DNA of 64,000 bases from Paractinoplanes ferrugineus (lineage in GTDB: Bacteria > Actinomycetota > Actinomycetes > Mycobacteriales > Micromonosporaceae). Below are positions 53,206 through 61,381 of this stretch, piece after piece (the first letter of the stretch is position 1; each line of letters starts with the position of its first letter). Where the stretch lies: NCBI RefSeq assembly GCF_016862195.1, contig NZ_BOMM01000014.1, positions 124,001-188,000 of the forward strand. Direction: 5' to 3'. The notes below the pieces were generated by a model. It made no database searches, had not been told where the DNA came from, and saw only the letters and a program-made list of their open reading frames with translations. The position numbers were made by a program, and so were the translations under genes.

Positions 53206-54531
53206 TCATTTGCCGGTGGGAAGCGGTTTCGCCGCCGCGTTGGCCAAGGTCATGAAGGCGGGCAGATTCAAGTTCCAGAACGACGACATGCAGGAGTACG
53301 CCGGGAAGAACCCGCCGCAACTGGAGGCGTTCGGACCGACCTCGATCGTGTAACCGGGAACGCCGAGCGTGCCGTAGATCCAGTCGTCGGTGGCGCCCGG
53401 GGCGAAGTAGTTCAGGCCGCCGTCGCCGTGCACGACGTCGTACTTGTTGGCCTTGCCCATGGCCGTGGCGATCGCCTTGAGGTCGGTGTTGTTCGGCGCG
53501 AGCGAGTTGGTCCACCCGTACGGATAGATGTTGAGCTCGGAGTAGCTGTGCAGGGTGAGGAAGGTACCGGTGGTGGCCGTCGTCGCCGGCGAGAAGTCGG
53601 CGGCGGGTTTGGTGTCGCGGTAGATCGAGCTGAGAAGGCCCTGGATGCCCTGGGTCTCCGGTTCACTGGCCGCGCTCGCGCCCGGGTAGGTCTCGCTGCA
53701 CTTGGTGCCCTGGTTGACGTCCCAGTGGTAGCTGGAGTTGCGGTTGAGGTCGACGCCGAGCCCGGTGCCGGAGCAGCCGTTCGGGTGGGCGTTCTTGCGC
53801 TGGGAGACGGGCCGGGTCGAGTTCGACGAGACGATGTCGACGCCGTCCGGGTTGGCGATCGGGATGACCCACAGTTCGGTGGTGTTCATCAACTGGGTCA
53901 CGGCGGTGTTGGTGCCGTAGTTGCCGACGAGGTAGTCGATCCACTTGTAGGCGAGCTCGCCGGTCGCCAGCTCACGGGCGTGCATCTGGGCCATCAGGGT
54001 GAACTTCGGCTTCGTCCCGCTGGTGTTCGACGCGCAGTCACCGGTCGTGATCTTGGTGATGCACAGCGCCTGCAGGTTGTGGCCGCCCTGGTTCTGGGTC
54101 TTTCGCCACGACTGACCGATGGTGCGCAGGACGGCCAGGTCGGGGTGGGCGGCGGCGACCGCCTGATTGTGGTTCTCGTGCCCGGCCGCGGTGTGGTAGC
54201 CGCCGTAGTAGGTGTCGGCCGCCGCCACGAACGACGCCGCAACCGGCTGGTAGAGCGGTCCGACGTAACGCACTGTCAGCCCCTCGCGCCGCAGCCGCTG
54301 GACGTCGGCCGCGCCGGCCAGGATCGGTACGCCGTTGGTCAGCGGCCCTTCCAGCACGTCGTAACCGCGCCGGGCGAGGTCGGCGGGGTCGGCGGTCGGC
54401 GATGTGACGTCGTAGTAAGCCAGTTCGGCAGTGCTCGGGGTGGCCGCGGTGGCGGTGCCGGGCGTCGTGAGCCCGAGCAGTACGGCTGCTCCGGCGACGG
54501 TCAGCCGCCGGAGACGCGAGAACCTGGTCAT
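53206..54531 (-). CDS. Secreted M14 zinc carboxypeptidase
   Basis: 441 residues from ATG 54531, with GAGGTACCG upstream. Signal peptide to about residue 31 (LTVAGAAVLLGLTTPGTATAA), then a propeptide-like region (VTSPTADPADLARRGYDVLEG). The peptidase domain (about 115-440) keeps the zinc ligands and catalytic residues: MAQMHARELATGE (HxxE), NPDGVD, GVDLNRNSSYHW (substrate-binding N and R), LTLHSYSELNIYPYG (zinc His) and VPGYTIEVGPN (catalytic Glu). It removes C-terminal residues from peptides outside the cell. The closest types are carboxypeptidases T/SG of thermoactinomycetes and streptomycetes. Confidence 0.94.
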   Translation of the reverse strand: MTRFSRLRRLTVAGAAVLLGLTTPGTATAATPSTAELAYYDVTSPTADPADLARRGYDVLEGPLTNGVPILAGAADVQRLRREGLTVRYVGPLYQPVAASFVAAADTYYGGYHTAAGHENHNQAVAAAHPDLAVLRTIGQSWRKTQNQGGHNLQALCITKITTGDCASNTSGTKPKFTLMAQMHARELATGELAYKWIDYLVGNYGTNTAVTQLMNTTELWVIPIANPDGVDIVSSNSTRPVSQRKNAHPNGCSGTGLGVDLNRNSSYHWDVNQGTKCSETYPGASAASEPETQGIQGLLSSIYRDTKPAADFSPATTATTGTFLTLHSYSELNIYPYGWTNSLAPNNTDLKAIATAMGKANKYDVVHGDGGLNYFAPGATDDWIYGTLGVPGYTIEVGPNASSCGGFFPAYSCMSSFWNLNLPAFMTLANAAAKPLPTGK

Positions 54532-54629
54532 CGGTACCTCGATCGTGGGGGCCGGCGTCACCGTGCGCCCGGCCGTTAACAATCCACAATCATCGATTCC
54601 GCGGCTCTCGTCACCATCCCAGAAGGGAC

Positions 54630-55865
54630 CTATCTCGATGGCGTCGCCGCCCGATCGCGTCGCCAAGGCAGGAAGACGACGCCGGTCAACAGCAGGCCGG
54701 CGAGCACGAGCAGGGCGGTCCGTGCGCTCGTCGCCACGGCCAGCGCGCCCGCCGCCGCGATGAACACCGGTTGGACGACCTTGTTGGTGATCGCCCAGGC
54801 CAGCACCACCCGCGACATGTGGGCGTCGTCGGTGGCGTTCATCCGATAGGTCGCGAACGTCGGGCTGAACATCCCGGCGAACAGCACCATCAGGAACTCG
54901 GCGGCGGTCAGCATGATCAGGCCGACCAGGTTGCCCGGGGCGAACGGGATCAGAAACATCCACAGGTTGCGCCCGACGCCGCCGAGCAGCAGCACCCGGT
55001 GCTCGCCGAGTCGCTCACGCAGCGGCTTGACGAGCATCGAGCCGAGGATGCCGGCCCCGCTGGAGAGGCCGGTGACCAGGCCGAACTGCCAGGCCGCGAG
55101 CCCGAGATCGCGCAGCACGAAGACGGTGAGCAGCGGGACGAGAGCCATGACGCAGCCCCCGAAGATCATCGAGTTCCAGAAGAGCGCGGCCAGCCCGCGA
55201 TGCCGCTGGATGTAGCGCCAACCGGCGGTCAGATCGCGCCGCCAGTGCCGCTCGGGCGTCCGCTGCGGCGGCACCGGCTCCGAGACGCGCAGGCCGCGCA
55301 GGGTGAGGGCGGAGACCAGAAAACTGACCGCGTCGAGAACCATCGTGGCGGTCGCACCGAGCCACGAGATCAGCACCCCGCCGAGGGGCGGCCCGGCCGC
55401 GTTGGCGGTCCACAGCGTGGTCTCGAACTTTCCGTTGGCCTCGGCCCGGTGCGCCTCGGGCACAAGCGTGCGCAGCTGCGCCACCCCGGCCGAGTCGAAC
55501 GCGAGCCGAGCCGCCGTCTGCACCACCGCCACGACGCACAGATGCCAGTAGGTCAGCACGTCGAAGACCGCCGCGACCGGCACCGAGACGACGGCGGCGA
55601 ACCGCAGCAGATCGGACGCCACCATGACCGGCAGCTTGCGGTGGTGCTCGATCCACGGTCCGAGCGGCAGCGCGATGCCGGCACTGACGAGCCCGGCCAG
55701 CACGGTCAGAAGTGAGACCTGAAAATCCGAGGCCCCCAGCACGAGTACGGCCACGATCGGCAGGGCCGAATAGCCGAGCGCACTGCCCACTTCACCGGCC
55801 GCGAAGGCCGCCCATCGACGCCGGAAGTCGGCCCGCCAGTCGACCTGCTCGGAAGTTGTGGCCAC
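54630..55865 (-). CDS. MFS transporter, macrolide-efflux-like
   Basis: 411 residues from GTG 55865, with AAGG upstream; the open frame to 56432 crosses unrelated sequence. It has 12 predicted spans and opens DFRRRWAAFAAGEVGSALGYSALPIVAVLVLGASDFQVSLLTVL, typical of the MefA/enterobactin-exporter-like subgroup of actinomycete MFS proteins, with GPWIEHHRKLPVMVASDLLRF as its A-motif region. It probably exports a drug-like compound; substrate unknown. It is monocistronic and divergent from the roadblock pair. Confidence 0.88.
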   Translation of the reverse strand: MATTSEQVDWRADFRRRWAAFAAGEVGSALGYSALPIVAVLVLGASDFQVSLLTVLAGLVSAGIALPLGPWIEHHRKLPVMVASDLLRFAAVVSVPVAAVFDVLTYWHLCVVAVVQTAARLAFDSAGVAQLRTLVPEAHRAEANGKFETTLWTANAAGPPLGGVLISWLGATATMVLDAVSFLVSALTLRGLRVSEPVPPQRTPERHWRRDLTAGWRYIQRHRGLAALFWNSMIFGGCVMALVPLLTVFVLRDLGLAAWQFGLVTGLSSGAGILGSMLVKPLRERLGEHRVLLLGGVGRNLWMFLIPFAPGNLVGLIMLTAAEFLMVLFAGMFSPTFATYRMNATDDAHMSRVVLAWAITNKVVQPVFIAAAGALAVATSARTALLVLAGLLLTGVVFLPWRRDRAATPSR

Positions 55866-56102
55866 GCCGCGACCTTCGCAGACCCCGGAGACCACGACAA
55901 GCACCGACGCCCGGCCACCATGGTTACCGGTCGGTAAGTCCATCCGACAAGCCGATGATCTCTCCGACCGGTCGTCCGACCCCCTCCGGGGTCGATCACC
56001 CAGATGATGTCGATCTTCGTCCTGACCTGCACCGATTCCGTATCGGGCAGGGCTGCGACCAACTCCGTCGGTGGCATCGTTGCCATCTACCAAGGAGGAC
56101 AT

Positions 56103-56468
56103 GTGGCGAACATCGAGACTTCCCTCAAGGAAGCCATGACGATTGACGGCGCCATCGGCGTCGCGCTCGTCGACTACACCAGCGGGCTGACGCTCGGCAC
56201 GCTCGGCGGCGGCACGACGATGGACATGAACATCGCGGCGGCCGGCAACACCGACGTCGTCCGGGCCAAGCTGCGCACGCTCGAGATGCTCGGCTTCAGC
56301 GACGGCATCGAGGACATCCTGATCACCCTCGACTCGCAATATCACCTGATCCGGCTGCTCGCCGGCAGCCAGGGCCTGTTCCTGTACCTGTCGCTCAGCA
56401 AGAGCCGGGCCAACCTGGGACTCGCGCGCCACCAGCTGCGCAAGATCGAGGCCGAGCTCGAGATATGA
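56103..56468 (+). CDS. Roadblock/LC7-like protein (first of pair)
   Basis: 121 residues from GTG 56103, chosen because AAGGAGGACAT lies directly in front; the frame is open to 56004. The sequence (KEAMTIDGAIGVALVDYTSGLTLGTLGGG, MLGFSDGIEDILITLDSQYHLIRLLAGSQGLFLYLSLSKSRANLGLARHQLRKIE) has the alpha-beta-beta-alpha-beta order of roadblock/LC7 proteins, which regulate small GTPases or act as scaffolds. It overlaps the second roadblock gene by four bases. Neither a GTPase nor a histidine-kinase-like partner of a conservon lies next to it. Confidence 0.8.
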   Translation: MANIETSLKEAMTIDGAIGVALVDYTSGLTLGTLGGGTTMDMNIAAAGNTDVVRAKLRTLEMLGFSDGIEDILITLDSQYHLIRLLAGSQGLFLYLSLSKSRANLGLARHQLRKIEAELEI

Positions 56469-56869
56469 CTTCCGGCTCCGACCCCTACCAGTCGGTCCGC
56501 GACGAGTTGGCCGCCCTACGACAACAGCTGACCGGGGTACGCGGCTGCGTCATCGCCGGCGTCGACGGTCTGCTGATCCTGCACGACTCGATAACCGGCT
56601 TCGAACCGCACGACGTCGCGGCCCTGTCCGCCGGCGCCTACGGCATCAGCCGCACCACCGGTTCGGTCCTCGGGCAGGGCGCGTTCAGCGAGGTGACGAT
56701 CCGCAGCAAGGACGGCTACCTGGCGGTCTACGCGGTCGGCGAGCTGGCCCTGCTGGCGGTGATCGGCGACAGCGGCTCGAACATCGCCCGCCTGCACCTG
56801 GAGGCCCGCCCGGTGACCCAGCGGCTGGCCGAGAAACTGGCCATCGAAACCTCGCACCCCTTCGGTTAG
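56465..56869 (+). CDS. Roadblock/LC7-domain protein (second of pair)
   Basis: 134 residues. An N-terminal helix (VRDELAALRQQLTGVRGCVIAGVDGLLILHDS) runs into the roadblock sheet (SEVTIRSKDGYLAVYAVGELALLAVIGD) and a terminal helix (NIARLHLEARPVTQRLAEKL). It resembles the stand-alone roadblock proteins of actinobacterial conservons. Coupling to the first roadblock gene suggests that the two form a heterodimer. It ends in TTAG shared with the convergent LacI gene. Confidence 0.87.
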   Translation: MTSGSDPYQSVRDELAALRQQLTGVRGCVIAGVDGLLILHDSITGFEPHDVAALSAGAYGISRTTGSVLGQGAFSEVTIRSKDGYLAVYAVGELALLAVIGDSGSNIARLHLEARPVTQRLAEKLAIETSHPFG

Positions 56870-57888
56870 CGGGCTCGCGAGGAGGCCCGGGCGACCAGCT
56901 CGGGAGTGAAGAACAGCTGCTGGTGCTCGTGCGTGGGGTTGGTGGCCTCGTCGAGCACCAGCTGGGCGGCGGCCCGGCCGAGCTCCTGCCGGGGCTGCCG
57001 CACCGACGTCAGCGGGACGGCGGCCGCGGCCGCGAACTCGATGTCGTCGAAGCCGACGATGGCCAGCTCCTCGGGCACCCGCAGACCGGCGCCGATGCCC
57101 TGCTGGAGCAGGCCGAGGGCGAGCAGGTCGTTGGCACAGAACGCGGCCGTCGGGCGGCGGCGGGCCGGGAGGCCGGCCAGTCGCTCGCCGGCCGACCGTC
57201 CTTCCGCGACAGTCATCGCCGCGGTCGGCAGGTAGACCAGGTGGTCGGCGGGCCGGCCGAGCTCGGCCCAGACCGCCCGGGCGCCCTGGAGCCGCTCACG
57301 CACCTGACCGAGCGAGTCGGGCCCGCCGATGAACGCGACCCGCTGATGGCCCTGCTCGGCCAGGTGCTCGACGGCGACCCGGCCACCGTGCACATCGTCG
57401 ACCGCGACCGAGCAGCAGCTCCCGTCGGCCCGGCGGCGGTCGACGATCACCAACGGCACGCCACGGCGGGTCAGCGCGCGCAGGTGCGGCGCCTCGGGGT
57501 CGACCGGAGTGATCAGGATGCCCTGGACGCGCTGCTGGAGCAGACGGTCGAGGTGGGTCTCCTCGCGATCGGCGCGGCTGTTGCTGTTGCAGATGAACAG
57601 CGACAGATCGGCGTCCTCGGCCGCGAGCTCGATGCCGTGCGCCACGTCGTGGAAGAACGGGTTGCTGCCGTCGAGCATCACGTAGGCGAGGGTGCGGCTG
57701 GTGCCCGCGCGCAACTGCCGGGCCGACTCGTTGCGGACGAAACCCAGCTCGGACATGGCCCGCTCGACCCGCTCCCGGGTGCGGGCGCTGACCACCGCGG
57801 GCCTGTTCATCACGTTGGAGACGGTGCCGAGCGAGACGCCGGCGGCCGCGGCCACGTCCTTCACGGACGGCGTCCTGCCGTTCAGCAC
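56866..57888 (-). CDS. LacI-family transcriptional repressor
   Basis: 340 residues. The helix-turn-helix and hinge (about 8-60) read VKDVAAAAGVSLGTVSNVMNRPAVVS and MSELGFVRNESARQL. The periplasmic-binding-protein-like sensor domain runs from about 65 to 335 (LDGSNPFFHDVAHGIELAAEDADLSLFIC; FIGGPDSLGQVRERLQG; FCANDLLALGLLQQ; GFDDIEFAAAAAVPLTSVRQP). It is expected to respond to a sugar. The frcBCA-type operon lies 500 bases away on the same strand and is the obvious candidate target. An inverted repeat TTTACG...CGTAAA (57924-57948) stands before its start and may be an operator. Confidence 0.93.
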   Translation of the reverse strand: MLNGRTPSVKDVAAAAGVSLGTVSNVMNRPAVVSARTRERVERAMSELGFVRNESARQLRAGTSRTLAYVMLDGSNPFFHDVAHGIELAAEDADLSLFICNSNSRADREETHLDRLLQQRVQGILITPVDPEAPHLRALTRRGVPLVIVDRRRADGSCCSVAVDDVHGGRVAVEHLAEQGHQRVAFIGGPDSLGQVRERLQGARAVWAELGRPADHLVYLPTAAMTVAEGRSAGERLAGLPARRRPTAAFCANDLLALGLLQQGIGAGLRVPEELAIVGFDDIEFAAAAAVPLTSVRQPRQELGRAAAQLVLDEATNPTHEHQQLFFTPELVARASSRAR

Positions 57889-57923
57889 TGTGCGGACCTC
57901 CCGCAGAGACGTGGAAGCAGGAC

Positions 57924-57948
57924 TTTACGGTATCCGGCCGCGCGTAAA
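57924..57948. promoter_or_regulatory. Inverted repeat upstream of the LacI gene
   Basis: TTTACG and CGTAAA with a 13-base spacer, 36 bases before the LacI start. CGTAAA recurs upstream of the sugar-binding protein gene at 61312-61317. A possible operator half-site, but the spacing differs, so support is weak. Confidence 0.35.
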
Positions 57949-58010
57949 CCCTAAGCCGCCCGTCCCCGCAACCGATCCTTGCGGCCGTCCCCGACAACGA
58001 GGAGCGCCCG

Positions 58011-58241
58011 ATGGACCAGGTGTTGGACCATACCTACGCCGTGACCAGCAACCTGTTCGGGCCGGAGTCCGGCATCCCCTGGTGGGCATGGACATTCATC
58101 CTTCTCGGCATCTTCTGGAAGGTCCTGATCCCCGAACAGAAGACCGCCCAGCAGCGCAGCGCCGAACGAGACGAACAAATGCTCGCCGAACTCTTCGCCG
58201 GCGACGGCGGAACCGGCAAGAAGGCCAAAAAGAAGAAGTAA
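58011..58241 (+). CDS. Small single-span membrane protein
   Basis: 76 residues, ATG behind GAGGAGCGCCC. One membrane span (IPWWAWTFILLGIFWKVLI, about 22-40) is followed by a charged cytoplasmic tail (EQKTAQQRSAERDEQMLAELFAG) ending in GKKAKKKK. No family recognised. It is transcribed alone between the LacI gene and the sugar ABC operon, with its own terminator. Confidence 0.75.
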   Translation: MDQVLDHTYAVTSNLFGPESGIPWWAWTFILLGIFWKVLIPEQKTAQQRSAERDEQMLAELFAGDGGTGKKAKKKK

Positions 58242-58244
58242 CAA

Positions 58245-58277
58245 CGAAACGGCCCCGCTCCCCACGGGGCCGTTTCG
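58245..58277 (+). terminator. Hairpin terminator after the small membrane protein gene
   Basis: A perfect 13-bp stem, CGAAACGGCCCCG with CGGGGCCGTTTCG, and a seven-base loop, starting 4 bases after the stop codon. The A-rich left arm and TTTCG right arm allow termination in both directions, so it may also serve the convergent ABC operon. Confidence 0.8.
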
Positions 58278-58385
58278 CTGTTCTCTCGCGCGTTTGCGCC
58301 GTCTTGGTTGTTATGGGCGATTCGTAACGGGCGGCCTCTGGGGAGAGGTGGTTGCCGCCCCGGGGAGGAACGGCAACCGGCGACG

Positions 58386-59162
58386 TCAGGCGGCTGGTTC
58401 GGGTGGCGGGTCGGCGGCGCCGGTCATGATGGCCACGGCGTCGGACATGGAATGGGATTTCGGGGTTATGACGGTCGCCCGGCGGCCCAGGCGCTGGATG
58501 TGGATGCGGTCGGCCACTTCGAAGACGTGGGGCATGTTGTGGCTGATCAGGATCACCGGGAGACCTCGATCGCGGACGTCGCGGATCAGCTGGAGGACTC
58601 GGTTGCCCTCCTTGACGCCCAGGGCCGCGGTGGGCTCGTCCAGGATCACGACTTTGCTGCCGAAGGCGGCGGACCGGGCGACGGCGACGGCTTGGCGTTG
58701 GCCGCCGGAAAGGGACTCGACGGCCTGCCCGATGTTCTGCAGGGTGGCGACGCCCAGTTCGCTCATGTGGCGCTTGGCCTCGTCGCGCATGTGCGAGCGG
58801 TCGAGCATCCGGAAGACGGAGCCCAGCACACCGGGTTTGCGCTGTTCCCGGCCCAGGAACAGGTTGTCGGCGATGTCGAGGCCGGGGGCGACGGCCAGGG
58901 TCTGGTAGACGGTTTCGATGCCGGCGGCGCGCGCGTCCATCGGCGTACGGAAATGGACTGGTTTTCCGTCCAGGAGGATGTCGCCGCTGTCCGGGATGAG
59001 TGCCCCCGACAGGGCTTTGATCAGGCTGGACTTGCCGGCGCCGTTGTCGCCGATGACGGCGAGGATCTCGCCCGGGTAGAGGGACAGGTCGCTGCCGTCG
59101 ATCGCGACGACGCGGCCGTAGCGCTTGGTGAGCCCGCGGGCTTCGAGTACGGGTGCCGTCAC
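58386..59162 (-). CDS. frcA: Sugar ABC transporter ATPase, FrcA type
   Basis: 258 residues from GTG 59162, overlapping the permease stop (GTGA). Single nucleotide-binding domain: Walker A GDNGAGKSS, Q-loop TVYQTLAVAPGLDIADNLFLGRE, signature SLSGGQRQAVAVARSAAFGSK, Walker B VVILDEPTAALGVKE, H-loop ILISHNMPHVFEVADRIHI. Ribose-type RbsA proteins have two such domains in about 500 residues. The single-domain length and the wording of these blocks match FrcA of the fructose/mannose/ribose system. It powers uptake with the adjoining permease and binding protein. Confidence 0.9.
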   Translation of the reverse strand: MTAPVLEARGLTKRYGRVVAIDGSDLSLYPGEILAVIGDNGAGKSSLIKALSGALIPDSGDILLDGKPVHFRTPMDARAAGIETVYQTLAVAPGLDIADNLFLGREQRKPGVLGSVFRMLDRSHMRDEAKRHMSELGVATLQNIGQAVESLSGGQRQAVAVARSAAFGSKVVILDEPTAALGVKEGNRVLQLIRDVRDRGLPVILISHNMPHVFEVADRIHIQRLGRRATVITPKSHSMSDAVAIMTGAADPPPEPAA

Positions 59163-60178
59163 GTCTTCACCTTCCTGATCCACTGGTCGAGGGAGACCGC
59201 GATGAGGACCAGCAGGCCGATCGCGAAGCCCTGCCAGACGACTTCCACGCCGGCCAGTTGGAGGCCGTTGCGGAAGAAGCCGACGATCAGGGCACCGATA
59301 AGCGTGCCGAGCACGCTGCCCCGGCCGCCGAAAAGGCTGGTGCCGCCGAGCACGACGGCGGTGATCGAGTCGAGGTTGTACTCGGTGCCGACGTTGGGGC
59401 TGGCCGAGGCGAGCCGGCCGATCAGGATCCAGCCGCCGACCGCGTAGAGCAGGCCGGCCACGGTGTAGACGGAGAACAGCACCCGGCTGGTCTGGATGCC
59501 GGCGAGCCGGGCCGCTTCGGCGTCGTCACCGGTCGCGTAGACGTGTTTGCCCCAGGCGGTGCGGGACAGGGCGTAGAAGAAGTAGGCGAACAGCAGCAGC
59601 ATGATGATCGAGCCGTAGGTGAGGCGGAAGTTCCCGATCGGGATCGACTCGCCGGTCCACGTCATGATGCCGGGCATGTCCGAGCCGCGTACCGTCTCGC
59701 TGCCGCTGACCACCGAGTTCAGTGAGAAGAAGATGGTCAGGGTGCCCAGCGTGACGATGAACGGCGGGAGTTTGATCCGGGTCACCAGGAACCCGTTGAT
59801 CGCGCCCATCAGGGTGCCGAATCCGAGTCCCAGCACCAGGGCGAGAACGCCGGGCAGGCCGGCGCGGGTGCAGAAGGTCGCGGCCAGGATCGAGGAGAAG
59901 ACGGCGATCGCGCCGGCCGACAGGTCGATGCCGGCGGTCAGAATGATCAACGTCTGCCCCAGGGCGAGTACGGCGATGACCGTGACCTGCTGAAGCACGA
60001 GGGACATGTTCGTCGCGGTCAGGAACCGGGCGTTGACGATCGAGAACGCGATGATCGCGACGATCAGTACGGCCAGTGGCCCGAGGACCGGGTTCGAGTG
60101 CAGAAGATGTTGTACGCGCAGGCCGAACGAGTCGTGCCGGCGTACGTCGAAGTCGGTAGCGGTGGTGGCTGTGGCCAT
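59159..60178 (-). CDS. frcC: Sugar ABC transporter permease, FrcC type
   Basis: 339 residues with 8-10 spans. Family blocks include AVLALGQTLIILTAGIDLSAGAIAVFSSIL, GTLMGAINGFLVTRIKLPPFIVTLGTLTIF, WGKHVYATGDDAEAARLAGIQTSRVLFSVYTVAGLLYAVGG (the EAA-like contact loop) and VVLGGTSLFGGRGSVLGTLIGALIVG. This is the RbsC/FrcC family that moves monosaccharides across the cytoplasmic membrane. It lies four bases behind the binding-protein gene and overlaps the ATPase gene. Confidence 0.94.
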   Translation of the reverse strand: MATATTATDFDVRRHDSFGLRVQHLLHSNPVLGPLAVLIVAIIAFSIVNARFLTATNMSLVLQQVTVIAVLALGQTLIILTAGIDLSAGAIAVFSSILAATFCTRAGLPGVLALVLGLGFGTLMGAINGFLVTRIKLPPFIVTLGTLTIFFSLNSVVSGSETVRGSDMPGIMTWTGESIPIGNFRLTYGSIIMLLLFAYFFYALSRTAWGKHVYATGDDAEAARLAGIQTSRVLFSVYTVAGLLYAVGGWILIGRLASASPNVGTEYNLDSITAVVLGGTSLFGGRGSVLGTLIGALIVGFFRNGLQLAGVEVVWQGFAIGLLVLIAVSLDQWIRKVKT

Positions 60179-60182
60179 GTTG

Positions 60183-61217
60183 TCACCCCCAGCAGTTCTG
60201 CTTGCCCCACGCGGAGTCCTTGGCCTCCACGCCGGCCTGCGGGTCGTCGGTGATCAGTTGGGTGCCGGTGTCGAAGAAGTCCTTGCCCGGCGTCACCTGT
60301 GGCTTGGTGCCGTTCTTGGCGAACTGCGCGATGGCGTCGACACCGAGTTGGGCCATCTTGAGCGGGAACTGCATCGAGGTGGCGCCGATGACGCCCTTGC
60401 CGACGTTGTCCACGCCGGGGCAGCCGCCGTCGATCGAGACGATCACGACGTCCTTGTCCCTGCCGGCCGACTTGAGGGCCTGGTAGGCGCCGGCCGCGGC
60501 GGGTTCGTTGATGGTGTAGACCAGGTTGATCGACGGGTCCTTCTGGAGCAGGTTCTCCATCGCGGTGCGTCCGCCGTCCTCGGCGCCGTCGGTGACGTCG
60601 TGCCCGACGATCCGCGGGTCGTTCTCGTCGCCGATCTTGTCGGGGTCGCCGACCGAGATCCCGAAGCCGTCGAGGAATCCCTGGTCCCGTTTGACGTCGA
60701 CGGATACCTGGTTGGCGTTGAGGTCCAGCATGGCGATCTTCGCCGACTTGCCGTCCTTCTCGAACTTGGCCTTCGCCCATTGCCCGATGAGCTTGCCGGC
60801 CTGGTAGTTGTCGGTGGCGAAGGTGGCGTCCGCGGCGTTCGGCGGGTCGACCGGGGTGTCGAGGGCGATCACCAGCATTTTCTGCTCGTGGGCTTGGTCA
60901 AGTGCCGGGACGATGGCCTTCGAGTCGTTGGGGGTGATCAGGAAACCTTTGGCGCCGAACGACATCAGGTTCTCGATGGCCTGCACCTGGGCCTCGTTGT
61001 CGCCGTCCTGTTTGCCGGCGAAGCTCTGCAACTCCACGCCCTGGGCCTTCGCCTCGCCCTGGGCGCCCTTTCTCATCTGCACGAAGAACGGGTTGGTGTC
61101 GGTCTTGGTGATCAGCCCGACGACGTCCTGCCCGGACCCTCGGTTGCAGGCCGCGGCCCCGCTCAGGGCCAGCACCAGCACCGACAGGACCGAGATTGAT
61201 TTGGTGGGATCCCGCAT
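60183..61217 (-). CDS. frcB: Sugar ABC transporter binding lipoprotein, FrcB type
   Basis: 344 residues from ATG 61217, with GGAGGAGGC in front. The lipobox [10 protein letters not shown] predicts lipidation at about Cys24. The mature part has the Peripla_BP_4 pattern: [70 protein letters not shown], and the ending [29 protein letters not shown], which is distinctive of the FrcB group. It captures a monosaccharide outside the membrane and heads the frcBCA-type operon. The ligand (fructose, ribose or mannose) cannot be fixed from sequence. Confidence 0.92.
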   Translation of the reverse strand: MRDPTKSISVLSVLVLALSGAAACNRGSGQDVVGLITKTDTNPFFVQMRKGAQGEAKAQGVELQSFAGKQDGDNEAQVQAIENLMSFGAKGFLITPNDSKAIVPALDQAHEQKMLVIALDTPVDPPNAADATFATDNYQAGKLIGQWAKAKFEKDGKSAKIAMLDLNANQVSVDVKRDQGFLDGFGISVGDPDKIGDENDPRIVGHDVTDGAEDGGRTAMENLLQKDPSINLVYTINEPAAAGAYQALKSAGRDKDVVIVSIDGGCPGVDNVGKGVIGATSMQFPLKMAQLGVDAIAQFAKNGTKPQVTPGKDFFDTGTQLITDDPQAGVEAKDSAWGKQNCWG

Positions 61218-61269
61218 GCCTCCTCCAAATCGATTGAGCAACATCGCTGCCTATGCAGTACACGGCCGA

Positions 61270-61286
61270 GTTGACCACATGTCAAC
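61270..61286 (-). promoter_or_regulatory. Promoter and possible operator of the sugar ABC operon
   Basis: On the minus strand GTTGAC-ATGTG-GTCAAC is an inverted repeat whose left half contains TTGACA, a perfect -35 hexamer; TGTACT lies 17 bases downstream as -10. A repressor on the repeat would cover the -35 box, which fits control by the LacI protein encoded nearby. Both assignments are from sequence pattern only. Confidence 0.5.
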
Positions 61287-61318
61287 GGTGTGTTGCGATC
61301 GCGTTGCGCTACGTAAAA

Positions 61319-61358
61319 CCGCGCGGGACCGGGGTCATCACGACCCCGATCCCGCGCG
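61319..61358 (-). terminator. Long hairpin downstream of the beta-helix gene
   Basis: CCGCGCGGGA-C-CGGGGTC, an ATCAC loop, then GACCCCG-A-TCCCGCGCGG: 17 pairs with one mismatch. It lies 24 bases after the stop of the minus-strand secreted protein gene and shields the sugar operon promoter. Confidence 0.8.
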
Positions 61359-61381
61359 GCTGCGGTGAGCTAGCTATTCGG

